Source: Saccharomyces uvarum
Taxonomy: Eukaryota > Ascomycota > Saccharomycetes > Saccharomycetales > Saccharomycetaceae
Direction of reading: 5' to 3'
NCBI GenBank assembly: GCA_947243795.1
Contig: OX365930.1
Location: forward strand, 124,001 to 188,000
DNA length: 64,000 nt
Below, in pieces: positions 39,589 to 49,966 of the stretch. The notes beneath the pieces were generated by a model. The model had not been told where the DNA came from, made no database searches, and was given only the letters and a program-made list of their open reading frames with translations. Position numbers and translations under genes: made by a program. Positions within the stretch are counted from its first letter, which is position 1; the number at the start of each line of letters is the position of its first letter.

Positions 39589-40421
39589 CTCTAGATATCG
39601 CTATACCAGTTTATTCTTTCGTTGAACTAAAACCTTCGGGATCTCTACCTCGCTATTGTGCCTCTGATAACTACTAATCAGGTCTATCTATATATTGTAC
39701 TTTTTCAAATTTTTGCCCTTTTTGTTTTTTAGCTTAACACCGCCCGTAGGATTGCCATTTTGTTACTACTTTAGATCATGATATGAAAGGCAAGAACTAA
39801 TAAGGAGAAAGCTGTTATGCCTCTGGTATTTGAGGCTGGACGTCTTTGATTAATACGTTTGACATAATGACTGTTTAATTGATATTTTTAATTCTTCACA
39901 GATGAATTTATTTTTTTATTATTAATGTTTTGTGTTTAAAAGCCTCCACTGAAATAATCGAATGCTTCCGTATATAAATGGAAATAAAAAAGATAAATAA
40001 TATTTATAAACGGTAAATGACTGACATCCTTAAGACGCATCAAAACAAAACAGTCTTGCTTCTACTTGCAGTTGCGATAGCATTATATAGTGTATTCTAG
40101 ATAAATATCATCTGAAGAGAAGGCAGAAGAGTAGTCATACCTGCGTGTTGAAGCCAAGTAAAAAAGTTCATCGCTTATCCTGTTCTGAAAACTAAGTACC
40201 AGAAATTCGGCGATCGGTTGCTTTATTATTTGAAGGATGGCCCAGATCATAATTCATTTGCGCTTTTGACGAGCTTGATTTATTTTTCAATCTTTTCTTA
40301 TTAAGGATATAGCTGACTGTAGCTAAAGTGAAAAAGAATAAATAATAACGTAAACAAAACACCTTAACCGGCATTCACAATAATAAATGCAATAATGTTT
40401 TAAGAAAAATACCTAGACCAT
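39589..40421. other. NPP1 promoter / RHB1 3' region
   Basis: This 833-base region holds the NPP1 promoter, a near-match to the ARS consensus at 39928-39938 (S. cerevisiae ARS310 lies in this gap), and two short hydrophobic frames described as findings (40017-40100 plus, 40192-40374 minus). No recognised gene is present. Confidence 0.55.
40017..40100 (+). CDS. Possible 27-residue hydrophobic micropeptide
   Basis: The frame ATG to TAG encodes MTDILKTHQNK followed by TVLLLLAVAIALYSVF and stop. It has a short polar, slightly basic N-terminus and a single hydrophobic span ending at the C-terminus. The layout is like a tiny tail-anchored membrane peptide. I know of no annotated counterpart, so the call rests on composition alone. 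A span of this kind can occur by chance in 27 codons. It is listed so that it can be tested. Confidence 0.25.
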   Translation: MTDILKTHQNKTVLLLLAVAIALYSVF

Positions 40422-41051
40422 TCACATGATATTACATTTATTACCATTTTCACCATCGAAACCTAAAGTTCCTTCTACACGTTCCATTTGGTTTAGAACA
40501 AGGGTAAAAGCTTCTTCAACATTATAATATTGTTTGGCACTACATTCTATGAACATTGCCTGATTCTTCTTATCTTGACTGCCAATCGTTGAGGCCAATT
40601 TCTCGCCCTCAGCTTTCGTCACACATCTACTTTCATCTTTTGCATCTCTTTCCAAATCACTCTTAGTGCCCACGAGTACTACCGGGAGATCGTCCCTACC
40701 CATATTATCCACTAGCTTGTCCCAAAGAACGGGAATAAGATCAAAGCTGGCACGATTTACTATACTATAGCATAATATTATGCCCCGTACGCCTGTCAAA
40801 GATTTCATACTTATTAAAGAGGCTTCATCTTGGCCTGCGGTATCAAGAATCTCTAGAGTGCAGTCATGGTTCTTGTAAGAAATAATTTTAGTGAAATAAT
40901 TCTCAATAGTAGGATAATAGGACTCGACGAACCGCGATTCAACGAAGCGAACGGTTAAAGTTGTTTTACCAACATTTCTAGCACCTAAAAGAGCGATCTT
41001 TCTTTGAAAATCATATTTGGAGTTCGAGGAGGTGATGGAAGAATATTCCAT
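40422..41051 (-). CDS. RHB1: Rheb-type small GTPase Rhb1
   Basis: Rhb1 is the yeast Rheb homologue; in S. cerevisiae it affects arginine and lysine uptake rather than TOR activation. The 209-residue protein has all G motifs: GARNVGKTT (about 24-32), the effector region YYPTIEN (about 45-51), DTAGQDE (about 70-76), GTKSDL (about 128-133) and ECSAK (about 170). It ends in the CaaX box CNIM for farnesylation. As in Rheb proteins, the P-loop has Arg at the position of Ras Gly12 (GARNVGKT). It is about 80 percent identical to the S. cerevisiae protein by my recollection. Confidence 0.95.
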   Translation of the reverse strand: MEYSSITSSNSKYDFQRKIALLGARNVGKTTLTVRFVESRFVESYYPTIENYFTKIISYKNHDCTLEILDTAGQDEASLISMKSLTGVRGIILCYSIVNRASFDLIPVLWDKLVDNMGRDDLPVVLVGTKSDLERDAKDESRCVTKAEGEKLASTIGSQDKKNQAMFIECSAKQYYNVEEAFTLVLNQMERVEGTLGFDGENGNKCNIM

Positions 41052-41383
41052 TATACTATGGTCTATGTTCCTACTCCTGATATTTTGTTCTAATTCGATT
41101 GCTCCAGGTGAAGGAAGAGACGAACGAATTATGTGAAAAGAGAAGGCTAAAAAATAATAAATGAATGATCTAAAGCGGAATAAGAACTGAGCTTTTTGCT
41201 ACCAAATTAATCGACAATAGTATTTGCGCTGCTGTTATGTTTTCAAGTTACCAAGTGAGTGCAAGTTAAGGCGTTTATAGACATGTGCGATTCCGTTATT
41301 GCTTTCCAAGAAGTCCTTACCAAACTCTTTTTCACTTTTAAGAGGTGCAAAAAAAAAGAGTCGATGTAACTTTTCCAAAAAAA
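41052..41383. other. RHB1 promoter and 3' flank of tRNA-Gln
   Basis: A 332-base spacer. A-runs just left of the tRNA (41373-41383) are T-runs on the minus strand and supply its Pol III terminator. I see no other feature. Confidence 0.65.
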
Positions 41384-41455
41384 AGGTCCTACCCGGATTC
41401 GAACCGGGGTTGTCCGGATCAAAACCGAAAGTGATAACCACTACACTATAGGACC
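41384..41455 (-). tRNA. tQ(UUG): tRNA-Gln (anticodon UUG)
   Basis: On the minus strand the 72-base gene reads GGTCCTATAGTGTAGTGG, a TTG anticodon in CGGTTTTGATCCG, the GGTTCGAATCC T-arm and a matching GGTAGGACC 3' strand with a U discriminator. A run of T residues follows directly. There is no intron. Confidence 0.96.
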
Positions 41456-43205
41456 AGAACTTCTTGAAAAAACAGGTCCCAAACATAAACCATCTAAAAT
41501 AGCGAAACACAATGAATGGTTCCTATGAAACAACCAATTAGGATTGACGCACATTCAGCATATAGCTCCGCACTTTTATCGACCTAGGCGATTCCATTGA
41601 GCGTTAGTCTCTAACATATAGAGATACATAGCGACATATCTGCTTCCAAGGAGGTGAAACTCCATCATTATATATATTGTGATAATGATCAATCTCCAAT
41701 ACGTCAAGTTACATCGCAAGATGTTCATAGAATATTTACATAACTAATGAAAATAACGCTTCCTGATGATTGGAGGACTTGAGGGGTCATTATAGGCATG
41801 GCATTTAGGTTTGAGGTTTCATCCCAGTTCAAGCTCCGACTTCTTCCCGCACAATACTGGTTGGAAGTTTTTAGGTTTCCTGAAAAGATTTCAGTGTTAC
41901 TCGAGGGGAGATTTTCTTTGAAAATTTCTAGAGGAACATGGAGACTTATTGTTCAAAGCATGAAAAATTTGGCGATTGAATTACTTTCCCTGGCATCTGG
42001 TCCAGATATATACTGTATATATGAATGTATTATGATACGCTTCCCGGTGATTATAAACCTTTATGCTCGGCTTCTACATTTATTTGACAAAAGCCCAGGT
42101 GCTATTTAACTTTGAGTAAGACTATGGGTTCGTGTTTATTTACTACGTTTTAACACGACCAGCGATTAGCCGTCTCTTTACCTAGCTTTTTTCCTAGCAA
42201 CATAATTAATTGCGCTTTTTTAAAGGGTGTACAAGCAAGTGGAGAAATTCCTAAATATCGGGTCTTGTCTTGTCTTGGTTCCAGTACACCATGTCATAAA
42301 GAAACTGATTTTAGATGGGTCACATTTCTCTCAAAAATCTGAAACTCTCAAACAAAAATCAATACGCTGACAAGCCAACAAATTTAAATTTACAAGCAAC
42401 GAGTTAGAAAAAAAAAATGCTCTCAAATTGCGCAGCTCGTAAAGATATAGAGGGCCTTCACGTTGAATAGGTATGCATATCGCAAAGAACAGTTTGAATT
42501 GTAAGTTGAGCTCAAAGGAATCTCCACCGAATTATGGAGAAACTATAGTAATTCTACTGTTCTAGTTTATCTACCGGAACTCTAAACGAAGAAAATAACT
42601 CTCTTCAGCCTTATGACGTGATAATCGCCGTACTGAAAATTTCCCTCTTTTGACATTTATACGTGCTACTTGATAATCATGATCAGCCGTGTTTCTAAGT
42701 TCTTAACTTCTTTTTTTTTTAAGGCAAATTCCGTTTCTATCATTATACCATACTGCCCATAATATGAAGTATAGAGTCTTCTTGTTTAGCAAATGCAGGT
42801 AATCTCAAAAAACAGATATATACCAATTTATTTTAGCCTTTTCAGATAAAGAGAATTTCAACAGCTACCAACCCGAAAGCTTTAGTCATTAACCCACCAG
42901 CGCTTCCAACCATAAGTACGGCACAAATTGCCTAGAGCTGCTAAAGATTCCTATATCTAAGATAAAGCGATAAGTGAATGCTGTAGAATAACTGATTTTT
43001 GTACAAAAAAATTTCTTGGAAGATACTGTCTTGACATAGCTACATACAAGAATGTATTAATTAAACTAGTCGGAACTGCGCAATATGAGTCGTAGAAACT
43101 TTCTAGGAGGCGAAAAGCTTACTGACTTTTTTCTTCTCAAAACTGATTTTTAAATCAACCACCAGTAACAACGATTTTAAACCAGTGGAGGATAGTTGAA
43201 TGTAC
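41456..43205. other. Long gene-free region, tRNA-Gln to FEN2
   Basis: At 1.75 kb this is the longest stretch without an identified gene. I found no delta, sigma or tau ends, no tRNA boxes and no C/D or H/ACA signature. A 103-codon plus-strand frame at 41798-42109 is the longest here and has no recognised domain; it is discussed as a finding. The right end is the FEN2 3' region. Confidence 0.5.
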
Positions 43206-44735
43206 TTAACGAAAAGGATTCGGAACTTCAGTCATTTCCTCATCACCAAATTCGACGGACGCATTTTCACCTTCATATTCATCCTGATTTTCATCATCTT
43301 CTTCTTCTCCAAAAATGTCATTAGCATCTATGTAAGGAACTGATTTTTTAGCTAGATTCTCTTTTATTTGTAGTGAGCGGATAACAACCGATACCACCCC
43401 GCTTGAAATTGCTGTTGCCAACAGAGCATAACAGCCTTTTTCAAATTTGGGTACCATATCTGCAGAGTAGAACAATATTGACCACCAAGCGTTAACGGCA
43501 CCTGAAAACATATTCATGGAAGCAAGAACAATGGCACGTTCTTGAAGATCTGCATGACAAACAATATTAGCCCATGAGAAAAAAACCGCTTGACCAGCAT
43601 ATGCAACACCCCCAAGATACTGGGCAGAAAAGAAGATTTTTGGTTCCAATGGATTCGTACGTATCAAAATTGCGACGATGATCATAATCAAGGATATAAA
43701 AGCGGAAACATGCCAATGCCTAGCTTTTGGAAACTTGCTTATATATACAGCAGAACAAAGTGTAGAAACTATACCTACAGCAAATATGCCTGAAGGATAG
43801 TTATTTCTTTGTGATAATGTATATTTTTGGTTTTGCAACCATAATGCAAACGTAGAATTAGACGCAAAACCTAAATTCTCACCTCCGAGGACCCACACTA
43901 GAGAAAACATCCACCAATGCCATCTTTTCAAAATTCTAGGGACGGTTGACCAGCCTAATTTTGTACTTTCGTCCCTAGCCGGAAGTCTTCTTCTGGCATA
44001 GTGTAGTTCTTGCTCAGTAAAAATATATTTTGTCATTGAAAGCCTGTTAGCAGCACTTGTTTGATCAGGCAAACCTGGGAAAAAGATAAATCCGTAAATC
44101 GCAATTGGTAGTGTAATGCAAAAATCAATGATAAATAGCCATCTCCAACCGGCTAAACCGTTCTGTCCATTTAAATGAGTAAAAATACTTGTTTGCATAA
44201 ACCCACTGAACATAGATCCAACTAAACCACTGCCAGTAAAAATAGCACTTCTAATAGGCAGCTCCTCTTCTTTGTACCACGAACCCAGAATGAAATGTGT
44301 TCCTGAAAATGTACAACTTTCAAATAGGGCCTGAAAGAACCTAATAGCGCAAATCTGTTTAAAGGATGTAACGCGATACATACCCAAGGTTAGCAACCCC
44401 CAAGCAAGGGTACAAAAACTTAACCATATTCTAGGCGGGATACACAATAATATCAAGTTATTAGGAATCATACCGACAATGTAACCGATCGTAAAGACTG
44501 TGTTGGACAAAGTCAAATCATTTCCCACCATGTTTAGATCTTCCTTCATACCAGATATATACGCGTTCGTAAAACCAACACGATCCACATAGTTAATCCA
44601 GTATTGCAAGCAGACAAATGATAATACAAACAAATCTATCTTGAATAAAAGAAACCTCCGATTAACTGGACGTTTGGGGGTAGTGGGTTCACCTTCCACT
44701 TCATTCTGAGTGATAGAATTTGCGTCCTTTATCAT
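43206..44735 (-). CDS. FEN2: Plasma-membrane H+-pantothenate symporter Fen2
   Basis: Fen2 imports pantothenate for coenzyme A synthesis, and mutants resist fenpropimorph. The 509-residue protein belongs to the Dal5/allantoate-type anion:cation symporter branch of the MFS with about twelve helices. The first helix is in LFVLSFVCLQYWINYVDRVGF. The C-terminal tail is acidic (about 465-500). I chose the ATG at 44735 (MIKDANSITQNE), which aligns with the S. cerevisiae start MMKESKSITQHE. An in-frame ATG at 44792 adds 19 residues that the family lacks. Confidence 0.95.
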   Translation of the reverse strand: MIKDANSITQNEVEGEPTTPKRPVNRRFLLFKIDLFVLSFVCLQYWINYVDRVGFTNAYISGMKEDLNMVGNDLTLSNTVFTIGYIVGMIPNNLILLCIPPRIWLSFCTLAWGLLTLGMYRVTSFKQICAIRFFQALFESCTFSGTHFILGSWYKEEELPIRSAIFTGSGLVGSMFSGFMQTSIFTHLNGQNGLAGWRWLFIIDFCITLPIAIYGFIFFPGLPDQTSAANRLSMTKYIFTEQELHYARRRLPARDESTKLGWSTVPRILKRWHWWMFSLVWVLGGENLGFASNSTFALWLQNQKYTLSQRNNYPSGIFAVGIVSTLCSAVYISKFPKARHWHVSAFISLIMIIVAILIRTNPLEPKIFFSAQYLGGVAYAGQAVFFSWANIVCHADLQERAIVLASMNMFSGAVNAWWSILFYSADMVPKFEKGCYALLATAISSGVVSVVIRSLQIKENLAKKSVPYIDANDIFGEEEDDENQDEYEGENASVEFGDEEMTEVPNPFR

Positions 44736-45307
44736 GATCGAACACCCAAGCTCTTGCAGTCGAGGGTGCTGAATACAAGTTACCAGCTGCAAAAGACAAC
44801 TTTGTTTTTATATTGGAATTGGAGGTTTATTTTAAATATATATTCTGCCCATCACGTCTTTCCGTATGCATGTGGAAGTTGTTATTATTGTTGAAATTCT
44901 CAGCGTCTCCGTCGAAAATGCCCTACGAAATTGATGACTTGAGCGTCATTGATCAGCGGGATTAACGACAGTCGTACATTGAAGAGCACGAGCAGCTTAA
45001 CCAAGTGTCTTTCACTTTGAGCTTTATCACCGGATATGTTCGGTTGACAAACTTCTCTCGTAAAAATCTTATCATCTAGGGGAATGCACCAATAAGCGAT
45101 GCCTTACATAACACATACAAACCAACTTAGTACTGTATATACATAATTATAATCGAGGTGTAGATATAAATTCTCATTTATTTAACTAATTTTGATATTC
45201 CAGAATGTGTTGTTCCTAATTGCCATAAAATATTATAAGTAAAAGAAAGCGTGCTCTAAAAGAAAACTCAAGAAAAAACTCGAGATAAGCTAGCATAAAT
45301 ATTACAG
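44736..45307. other. FEN2 promoter / RIM1 3' region
   Basis: A 572-base spacer between two minus-strand genes with an AT-rich TATATATA-like element near 44836-44842. No coding frame or RNA gene is seen. Confidence 0.6.
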
Positions 45308-45808
45308 TTATTCAGAAGGAGCAGCATCCTCATGACCCTCAGTAGCATCCTCCGGTTTCTTCCCGTTTCTCAATACGTTAATATCTTTTTGGACTAAACT
45401 CAAAGTGGTGGCCTTGGAACCGTCATCTCTTTCGTAGATGTAGTTAGCGGCGTCAGCTTCAACATAAACTAAAGCACTGAATAAAAATTATTAATAAAAA
45501 TGTTAGTAAACCGTAATGTGGGTGTGTTTCAAACAACCATAAAAATAGCAAAAAAAAAATACATACCCTTTTCTGACATATTCTGTCAAGAAATTAATTT
45601 GTGGTTCATTGAACACGGTAATATTGTACCAATTGGTTTGGCCGTCCCTTCTTGGCTGAGAAGCAATACTGTACTTCAAGTAACGATTGTTGTTGGCAGA
45701 GGTATGTTCAGCAAATTCAGAACCAATACGGCCAACGATGGACATCTTGGAGAAGTCCATCTTCTTAGCGGTAGCGTGAAAGAAACGTGTTTGAGTACGT
45801 AAAAACAT
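45308..45808 (-). CDS. RIM1: Mitochondrial single-stranded DNA-binding protein Rim1 (two exons)
   Basis: Rim1 coats single-stranded mtDNA and stimulates the Pif1 helicase and Mip1 replication. Exon 1 is 45567-45808 and exon 2 is 45308-45476, joined across a 90-base intron (45477-45566). The intron has the 5' splice site GTATGT, a perfect TACTAAC branch point and a CAG acceptor. The spliced frame has 136 residues: a presequence (MFLRTQTRFFHATAKK), a bacterial-type SSB OB-fold (about 20-115, with RYLKYSIA and WYNITVF) and an acidic tail. The splice leaves the codon phase intact (G-G|T). The unspliced exon 1 frame runs into a short false extension. Confidence 0.95.
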
Positions 45809-46222
45809 ATTTTAAATAACGGGGTTTGGTGTATTTATATGCTTTCGTTTTATTAAGGGCAGACACTAATTAATAAATATCTTGTTATCTCATTATTGGT
45901 CTTTGTCTTTCTCCACTGTGTTAACTTTTGTTTTGTTTTTTTCCTTTTCCGCGAAAACGCCTTTCAAACTTGTCTTGAGAATAATAAGCAGTAGAAGAGT
46001 AAGGCAACTATAATAAGAATATCAACAACGAAGAAAATATAGAGTCTTGGAAAACATTATAGTACATAAGTATAGTTCTATGTAAGTCTTGATATAGAAG
46101 TGCTTGCAAAAACTTTCTGAAAGGGAAAAATAGGTGTAGTCGTTGCAGTTACCGTATGGCATAGGTTGGTAAACGAAGGAAGAAGAGGTGGTGTGGGAAA
46201 TAAGAAAACTGAAATTGATATC
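45809..46222. other. RIM1 promoter / SYP1 3' region
   Basis: This 414-base spacer between two minus-strand genes contains no coding frame, RNA gene or transposon end that I can recognise. Confidence 0.6.
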
Positions 46223-48838
46223 TCAGGCTAGACCATGGTAGTTACCGGTGGTCAAAGTTCTCTTTGTGTTTACATCCAACCAATCGCCCCCAAATGGGTT
46301 GTTTTCATCCAGTTCTTGGCAAGTCAATGAAATACCACTGCCAGCACCACTGTGAGGCATCGTTGTGTTATCCGTTTCACTAATGCTGAATTTGGTAATC
46401 ACACCCTTGGCAGATTCATGTGCTAGGGTGTCTGTAATAAATCTCGCGATCAATCTTTGGCCTTCGCCATTTCTCTGCAAGACAACTGGTTCTTTGAATC
46501 TCCACGTTATTCTCTTCTTTTCTTTACTGAACGAACCCTGAGGTTTTGATAGAGCACTTGTTGCGTTAGCACCATCAATGCTCACAAAGACAACCAAATC
46601 TTCTATTGTGATTTGCGATATCTCTTCAGGTAAGCTCGTCGACATCTTAACAGTTAGTACCACACTAGCCTGGTGAGGCTCAAATCTCCAGACTGGGTGG
46701 ATGACAATAGGGGCGACTGGCGCCTTTATGGAGTATTTGATAGCGCCTAAAGTTCTAGAATCAATGAATGATGGGTTTACTTTAAATTCTTCAGGAGCCA
46801 CACGCTCGATAAAGGCTTGATTTAAGATCACTTTCTCAAAATTAGCGCCATTATCAATCTTCAAATTAATACCAATAGGTATAGGCGTATTCATGACGGA
46901 ATTGGGTAGGTAATTCAGAGCAATTTCACCGATAAGTTGAGAGCTTTGCAACATGCCGTCTTTAAAAGAAGCGTTGAGTACTTCAGCGATACTGGCGTTC
47001 AACCCGAGATGGGATGTTTCCAGAGAAGAGTGCTGAAACAATGATTGCCCTACCAAGGAGGTTGACGAGCCTGTGGCTTGAGGGTTCAATTCTTTTAAGT
47101 CGCCAGTAATTTGGTAGGCAAGTACGGAAGCTGGGCGCTCTTGAGGTACGGAGGATAACGAAGAATAATTAGAAATAGAACCTGGACCATGAGTAGGCAA
47201 TGTTTCATACAGTTGGGAGTCTCTGTTCTGAATTGCGTTTTGCTTCCTCGAAGGTGGCAAAGCAGGAGCACGAATATGCAAAGGCCTCGAATCCATTTGT
47301 ATCGAAGATTGGCTATCAGTAGTAGTGGCAGGAATTGAAACACCAGGGGAAGCAGGTTCAACTGGTAAAGGCTTAGATTTTGACTGTGGTTGTAGTGGAG
47401 GTTGAGAAATTGATATCAGCACAGATTTAGAAGATTCGGCGGGGCGACTTTCTTGTGCGGGAGGTGGGGAACTCTGTTGCATCATCGTAACAGGCACCGA
47501 TGTTGGCGTAGAAATCGGAGCTGGATCGGTGACCGTAGGTAGCTCTACGTTATTAGGAGTAGCATGAGGAGGAAGTGGTGGAGTGTCAGTACCGCCAACT
47601 GGAGTCCGATTGTTTGATCTTGAGGACGAATATGTGGGTTGACGTTGTTTTTGATAAATGGAAGAAGTCGCAGTAGAGGAGACTCTAGTCGAAGAATTAT
47701 TTGGAGATTCTGTGATAGTCTCTTGGATGTAAGAGTTTGATGAAGACTGCTGTTGCCTCTTATTTTTAGTTTTGTTTCTACCAAAAATCGAACCTACTTT
47801 AGATCTTAAGGTATGAGATGATTTTTTCGATTTCAAAGAAGAGTTATTTGTAGAGTCCGAAAATTCATTATTCATGAGATCACTATGGGTAAGAGTCGAA
47901 GATGCGGAAGCAAGGCGTTGGCCGATGTTTCCAAATGCACTCTTGCGCTTCTCCTTTTGTGGGGATTTTTTATCTCTTTCGGTGTTTAAGCTGGGCGTAC
48001 CGTCTGAGACTGAAGTTGAACGAGTAGCAGTGGCAGCAGAAGCAGGTGGGGCGTTATTCATAATCGCTGATTTAGAAGTGGAGGACAGTTTGAAGTTATA
48101 TTGGCTTGCATCTCTGGCAAAACGGTCAATTTCACTTTGAGGTTCAAATGCCAAGAACTTTGTCATCACAGTTTCGCATTCGTTGGTAGTATTCAATAAA
48201 TAATCGCTGAAACCGGTTTGGAATCTCAACATACAATTTTTCAGAGTATCCAAGCGGTTAAAATCAATCGTTTCGAACAATTCGAACAGATATGGGCTTT
48301 GTGAATCCCATTGCCTTCTTGCGTCTTCCAATTGGCTGGAGTTGCCGCCATTCTTGCTATAGTGTTCAATTGAAGCAGCATTTTTGCTCAGCTTCGAGTG
48401 CAAGTCCTTACTTTCTCTCCAACTAGTATTATTCTCCACAGACTCCTTTAATTCATGAACCACTTGGTTATCCAAAGTGTTATAGTATTCAGTACTTGAT
48501 TTCAAGTCCGTTTTCAACTCTTCAATGACTGTATCCCACAGATTTCTCAGTTCTCCCAGTGACTCGAATCTGAATTCACTCATTTCTTGTGGAGTCAAGA
48601 CATTGTTTTCAATCATCTGAGCATTCAAGATCTTGGTAAGATCTTCGTTTTCAGCTACTATTTTCCTCAATTGCTGAGCATAACTTCTCTTTAAGTTGGA
48701 TAAATCCTTAAATAATAGATAGAAGTCTTTATTTAGCAATTTGACCTGCGATAGTCTGATTCTGATAGTTTCAGTGGCTTCATAGGGACTTTTCGTAGTC
48801 AATATGCTATCTGCATATCTGGTTCTTTGTTCTGACAT
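46223..48838 (-). CDS. SYP1: F-BAR/muniscin endocytic adaptor Syp1
   Basis: Syp1 arrives early at clathrin-mediated endocytic sites, bends membrane, selects cargo such as Mid2 and binds septins. The 871-residue protein has an N-terminal F-BAR (EFC) domain (about 1-260, starting ADSILTTKSPYEATETIRIRL). A long Ser/Pro/Thr/Gln-rich linker with poly-proline motifs (270-600) follows. A C-terminal mu-homology domain of the muniscin type spans about 610-871. It is one residue longer than S. cerevisiae Syp1 as I recall. The frame is complete. Confidence 0.96.
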   Translation of the reverse strand: MSEQRTRYADSILTTKSPYEATETIRIRLSQVKLLNKDFYLLFKDLSNLKRSYAQQLRKIVAENEDLTKILNAQMIENNVLTPQEMSEFRFESLGELRNLWDTVIEELKTDLKSSTEYYNTLDNQVVHELKESVENNTSWRESKDLHSKLSKNAASIEHYSKNGGNSSQLEDARRQWDSQSPYLFELFETIDFNRLDTLKNCMLRFQTGFSDYLLNTTNECETVMTKFLAFEPQSEIDRFARDASQYNFKLSSTSKSAIMNNAPPASAATATRSTSVSDGTPSLNTERDKKSPQKEKRKSAFGNIGQRLASASSTLTHSDLMNNEFSDSTNNSSLKSKKSSHTLRSKVGSIFGRNKTKNKRQQQSSSNSYIQETITESPNNSSTRVSSTATSSIYQKQRQPTYSSSRSNNRTPVGGTDTPPLPPHATPNNVELPTVTDPAPISTPTSVPVTMMQQSSPPPAQESRPAESSKSVLISISQPPLQPQSKSKPLPVEPASPGVSIPATTTDSQSSIQMDSRPLHIRAPALPPSRKQNAIQNRDSQLYETLPTHGPGSISNYSSLSSVPQERPASVLAYQITGDLKELNPQATGSSTSLVGQSLFQHSSLETSHLGLNASIAEVLNASFKDGMLQSSQLIGEIALNYLPNSVMNTPIPIGINLKIDNGANFEKVILNQAFIERVAPEEFKVNPSFIDSRTLGAIKYSIKAPVAPIVIHPVWRFEPHQASVVLTVKMSTSLPEEISQITIEDLVVFVSIDGANATSALSKPQGSFSKEKKRITWRFKEPVVLQRNGEGQRLIARFITDTLAHESAKGVITKFSISETDNTTMPHSGAGSGISLTCQELDENNPFGGDWLDVNTKRTLTTGNYHGLA

Positions 48839-49628
48839 TGGGGGTGTTTATTCGCACTTTCCAACTAATTCTGTTTCAATTAAAATGCAACAGAAAGTAA
48901 CCTGTTTATCAAGAAAGTAATCGCTAAAGATCCTCGTTGTAGCTTGTGTAAGCTTGACTTCAATATTAGAGTTTTTCACTCTGCACGTACTTAGGGGGGC
49001 TTTAGACTACAAAGAGTAAAGAAGGAGGAGAAGTCACTAAATACGATGTAAGATTTTAACTGCGCATATGTATTCCACACACACACACACACGCATATTA
49101 ACCTCCATCTTGTAATGCAGAACATTAAGCTTCTTCCTTCTACCTGATGATGTTAATCAAGCATACAACATCTAAATGCGCACTCCTCATAACAGGAAAG
49201 TACCAACAAATATACAATAAAAGCAATTGCTGGCGTTCAAGTGGCACTTAGCGCTGAAAGTAAAGGCATAAGAGAGAAGGTGATTACCTGTTATAAATGC
49301 TGACGTTTGTAGCCCGGATTGATCTAACAAACTAGTTGTATACTATACGGCTCGCTATTTTTGTCAACTCTCCTCAACCCTAAATGAAAAGAAACAATCT
49401 TGAAAAATGTTCGGTATTTTTTTATGCGCCTTCTGGAAAGTTTGATATAAAACTTGGAAAAAACTTTTTTCTAGTTTATCAAGAAGTCCAATGCCTGCTC
49501 ATCTAAGATGAGGCTCAACACCATGCGGAAGTAGGGGTAACGATGACGAGGACGTCATACTGCGTTTGACAGATTCTTTTAAACGTAAACAAGTTACCAA
49601 ACATAATCTTGTATGCAAATGTTTTTTA
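48839..49628. other. SYP1 promoter and upstream region
   Basis: The region contains the SYP1 promoter and a (CA)n run (49076-49092). I see no coding frame. The right end abuts the C/D snoRNA candidate. Confidence 0.6.
49076..49092 (+). repeat. (CA)n microsatellite
   Basis: About eight CA units lie roughly 240 bases upstream of the SYP1 start. Confidence 0.9.
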
Positions 49629-49726
49629 TAATGATGAGTTTTTTGAACACTTTTATGCTAGATAGTATCTGAAAGCATTTAACTTTATGATTACAGTGTT
49701 TTCGACAGTTTTAATCTCTGAAACAA
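49627..49726 (+). ncRNA. SNR65: C/D box snoRNA at the snR65 position
   Basis: An ATGATGA C box (49631-49637) and a CTGA D box (49718-49721) are 80 bases apart. An internal CTGA (49669-49672) works as D' and a TATGATTA-type sequence (49686 on) as C'. CAAATGTTT before box C can pair with AACAATATTTG after box D, forming the terminal stem. S. cerevisiae has snR65, a 25S rRNA 2'-O-methylation guide of about 100 nt, in the same SYP1-RPS14A gap on the plus strand. I did not confirm the rRNA complementarity. Confidence 0.7.
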
Positions 49727-49966
49727 TATTTGTAAATTTTTGTAAACATATCCTCTCTTATTTGCCTCTTTTGTGATCGTATCATTACTTCTAGGTAAGC
49801 ATGTCTTCAACCTTGGATCTATTAGATAAAATTTCTAAAAATTTTGATTATTCTATTAAATTAACATATGAAAAGTTGATTTGATTATGACGCTATATAA
49901 TTATATACATACATTTTTTATTTGTAAAAAATAATACCGCAGTACAAGTACAAGTACATGTGCAAA

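Noticed and set aside
41235-41510. 91-codon minus-strand frame
   Set aside because: It runs through the tRNA-Gln gene, whose conserved sequence explains the open frame.
45503-45566. C-terminal extension of the Rim1 exon 1 frame
   Set aside because: It is read-through into the 90-base intron; the spliced frame continues in exon 2.
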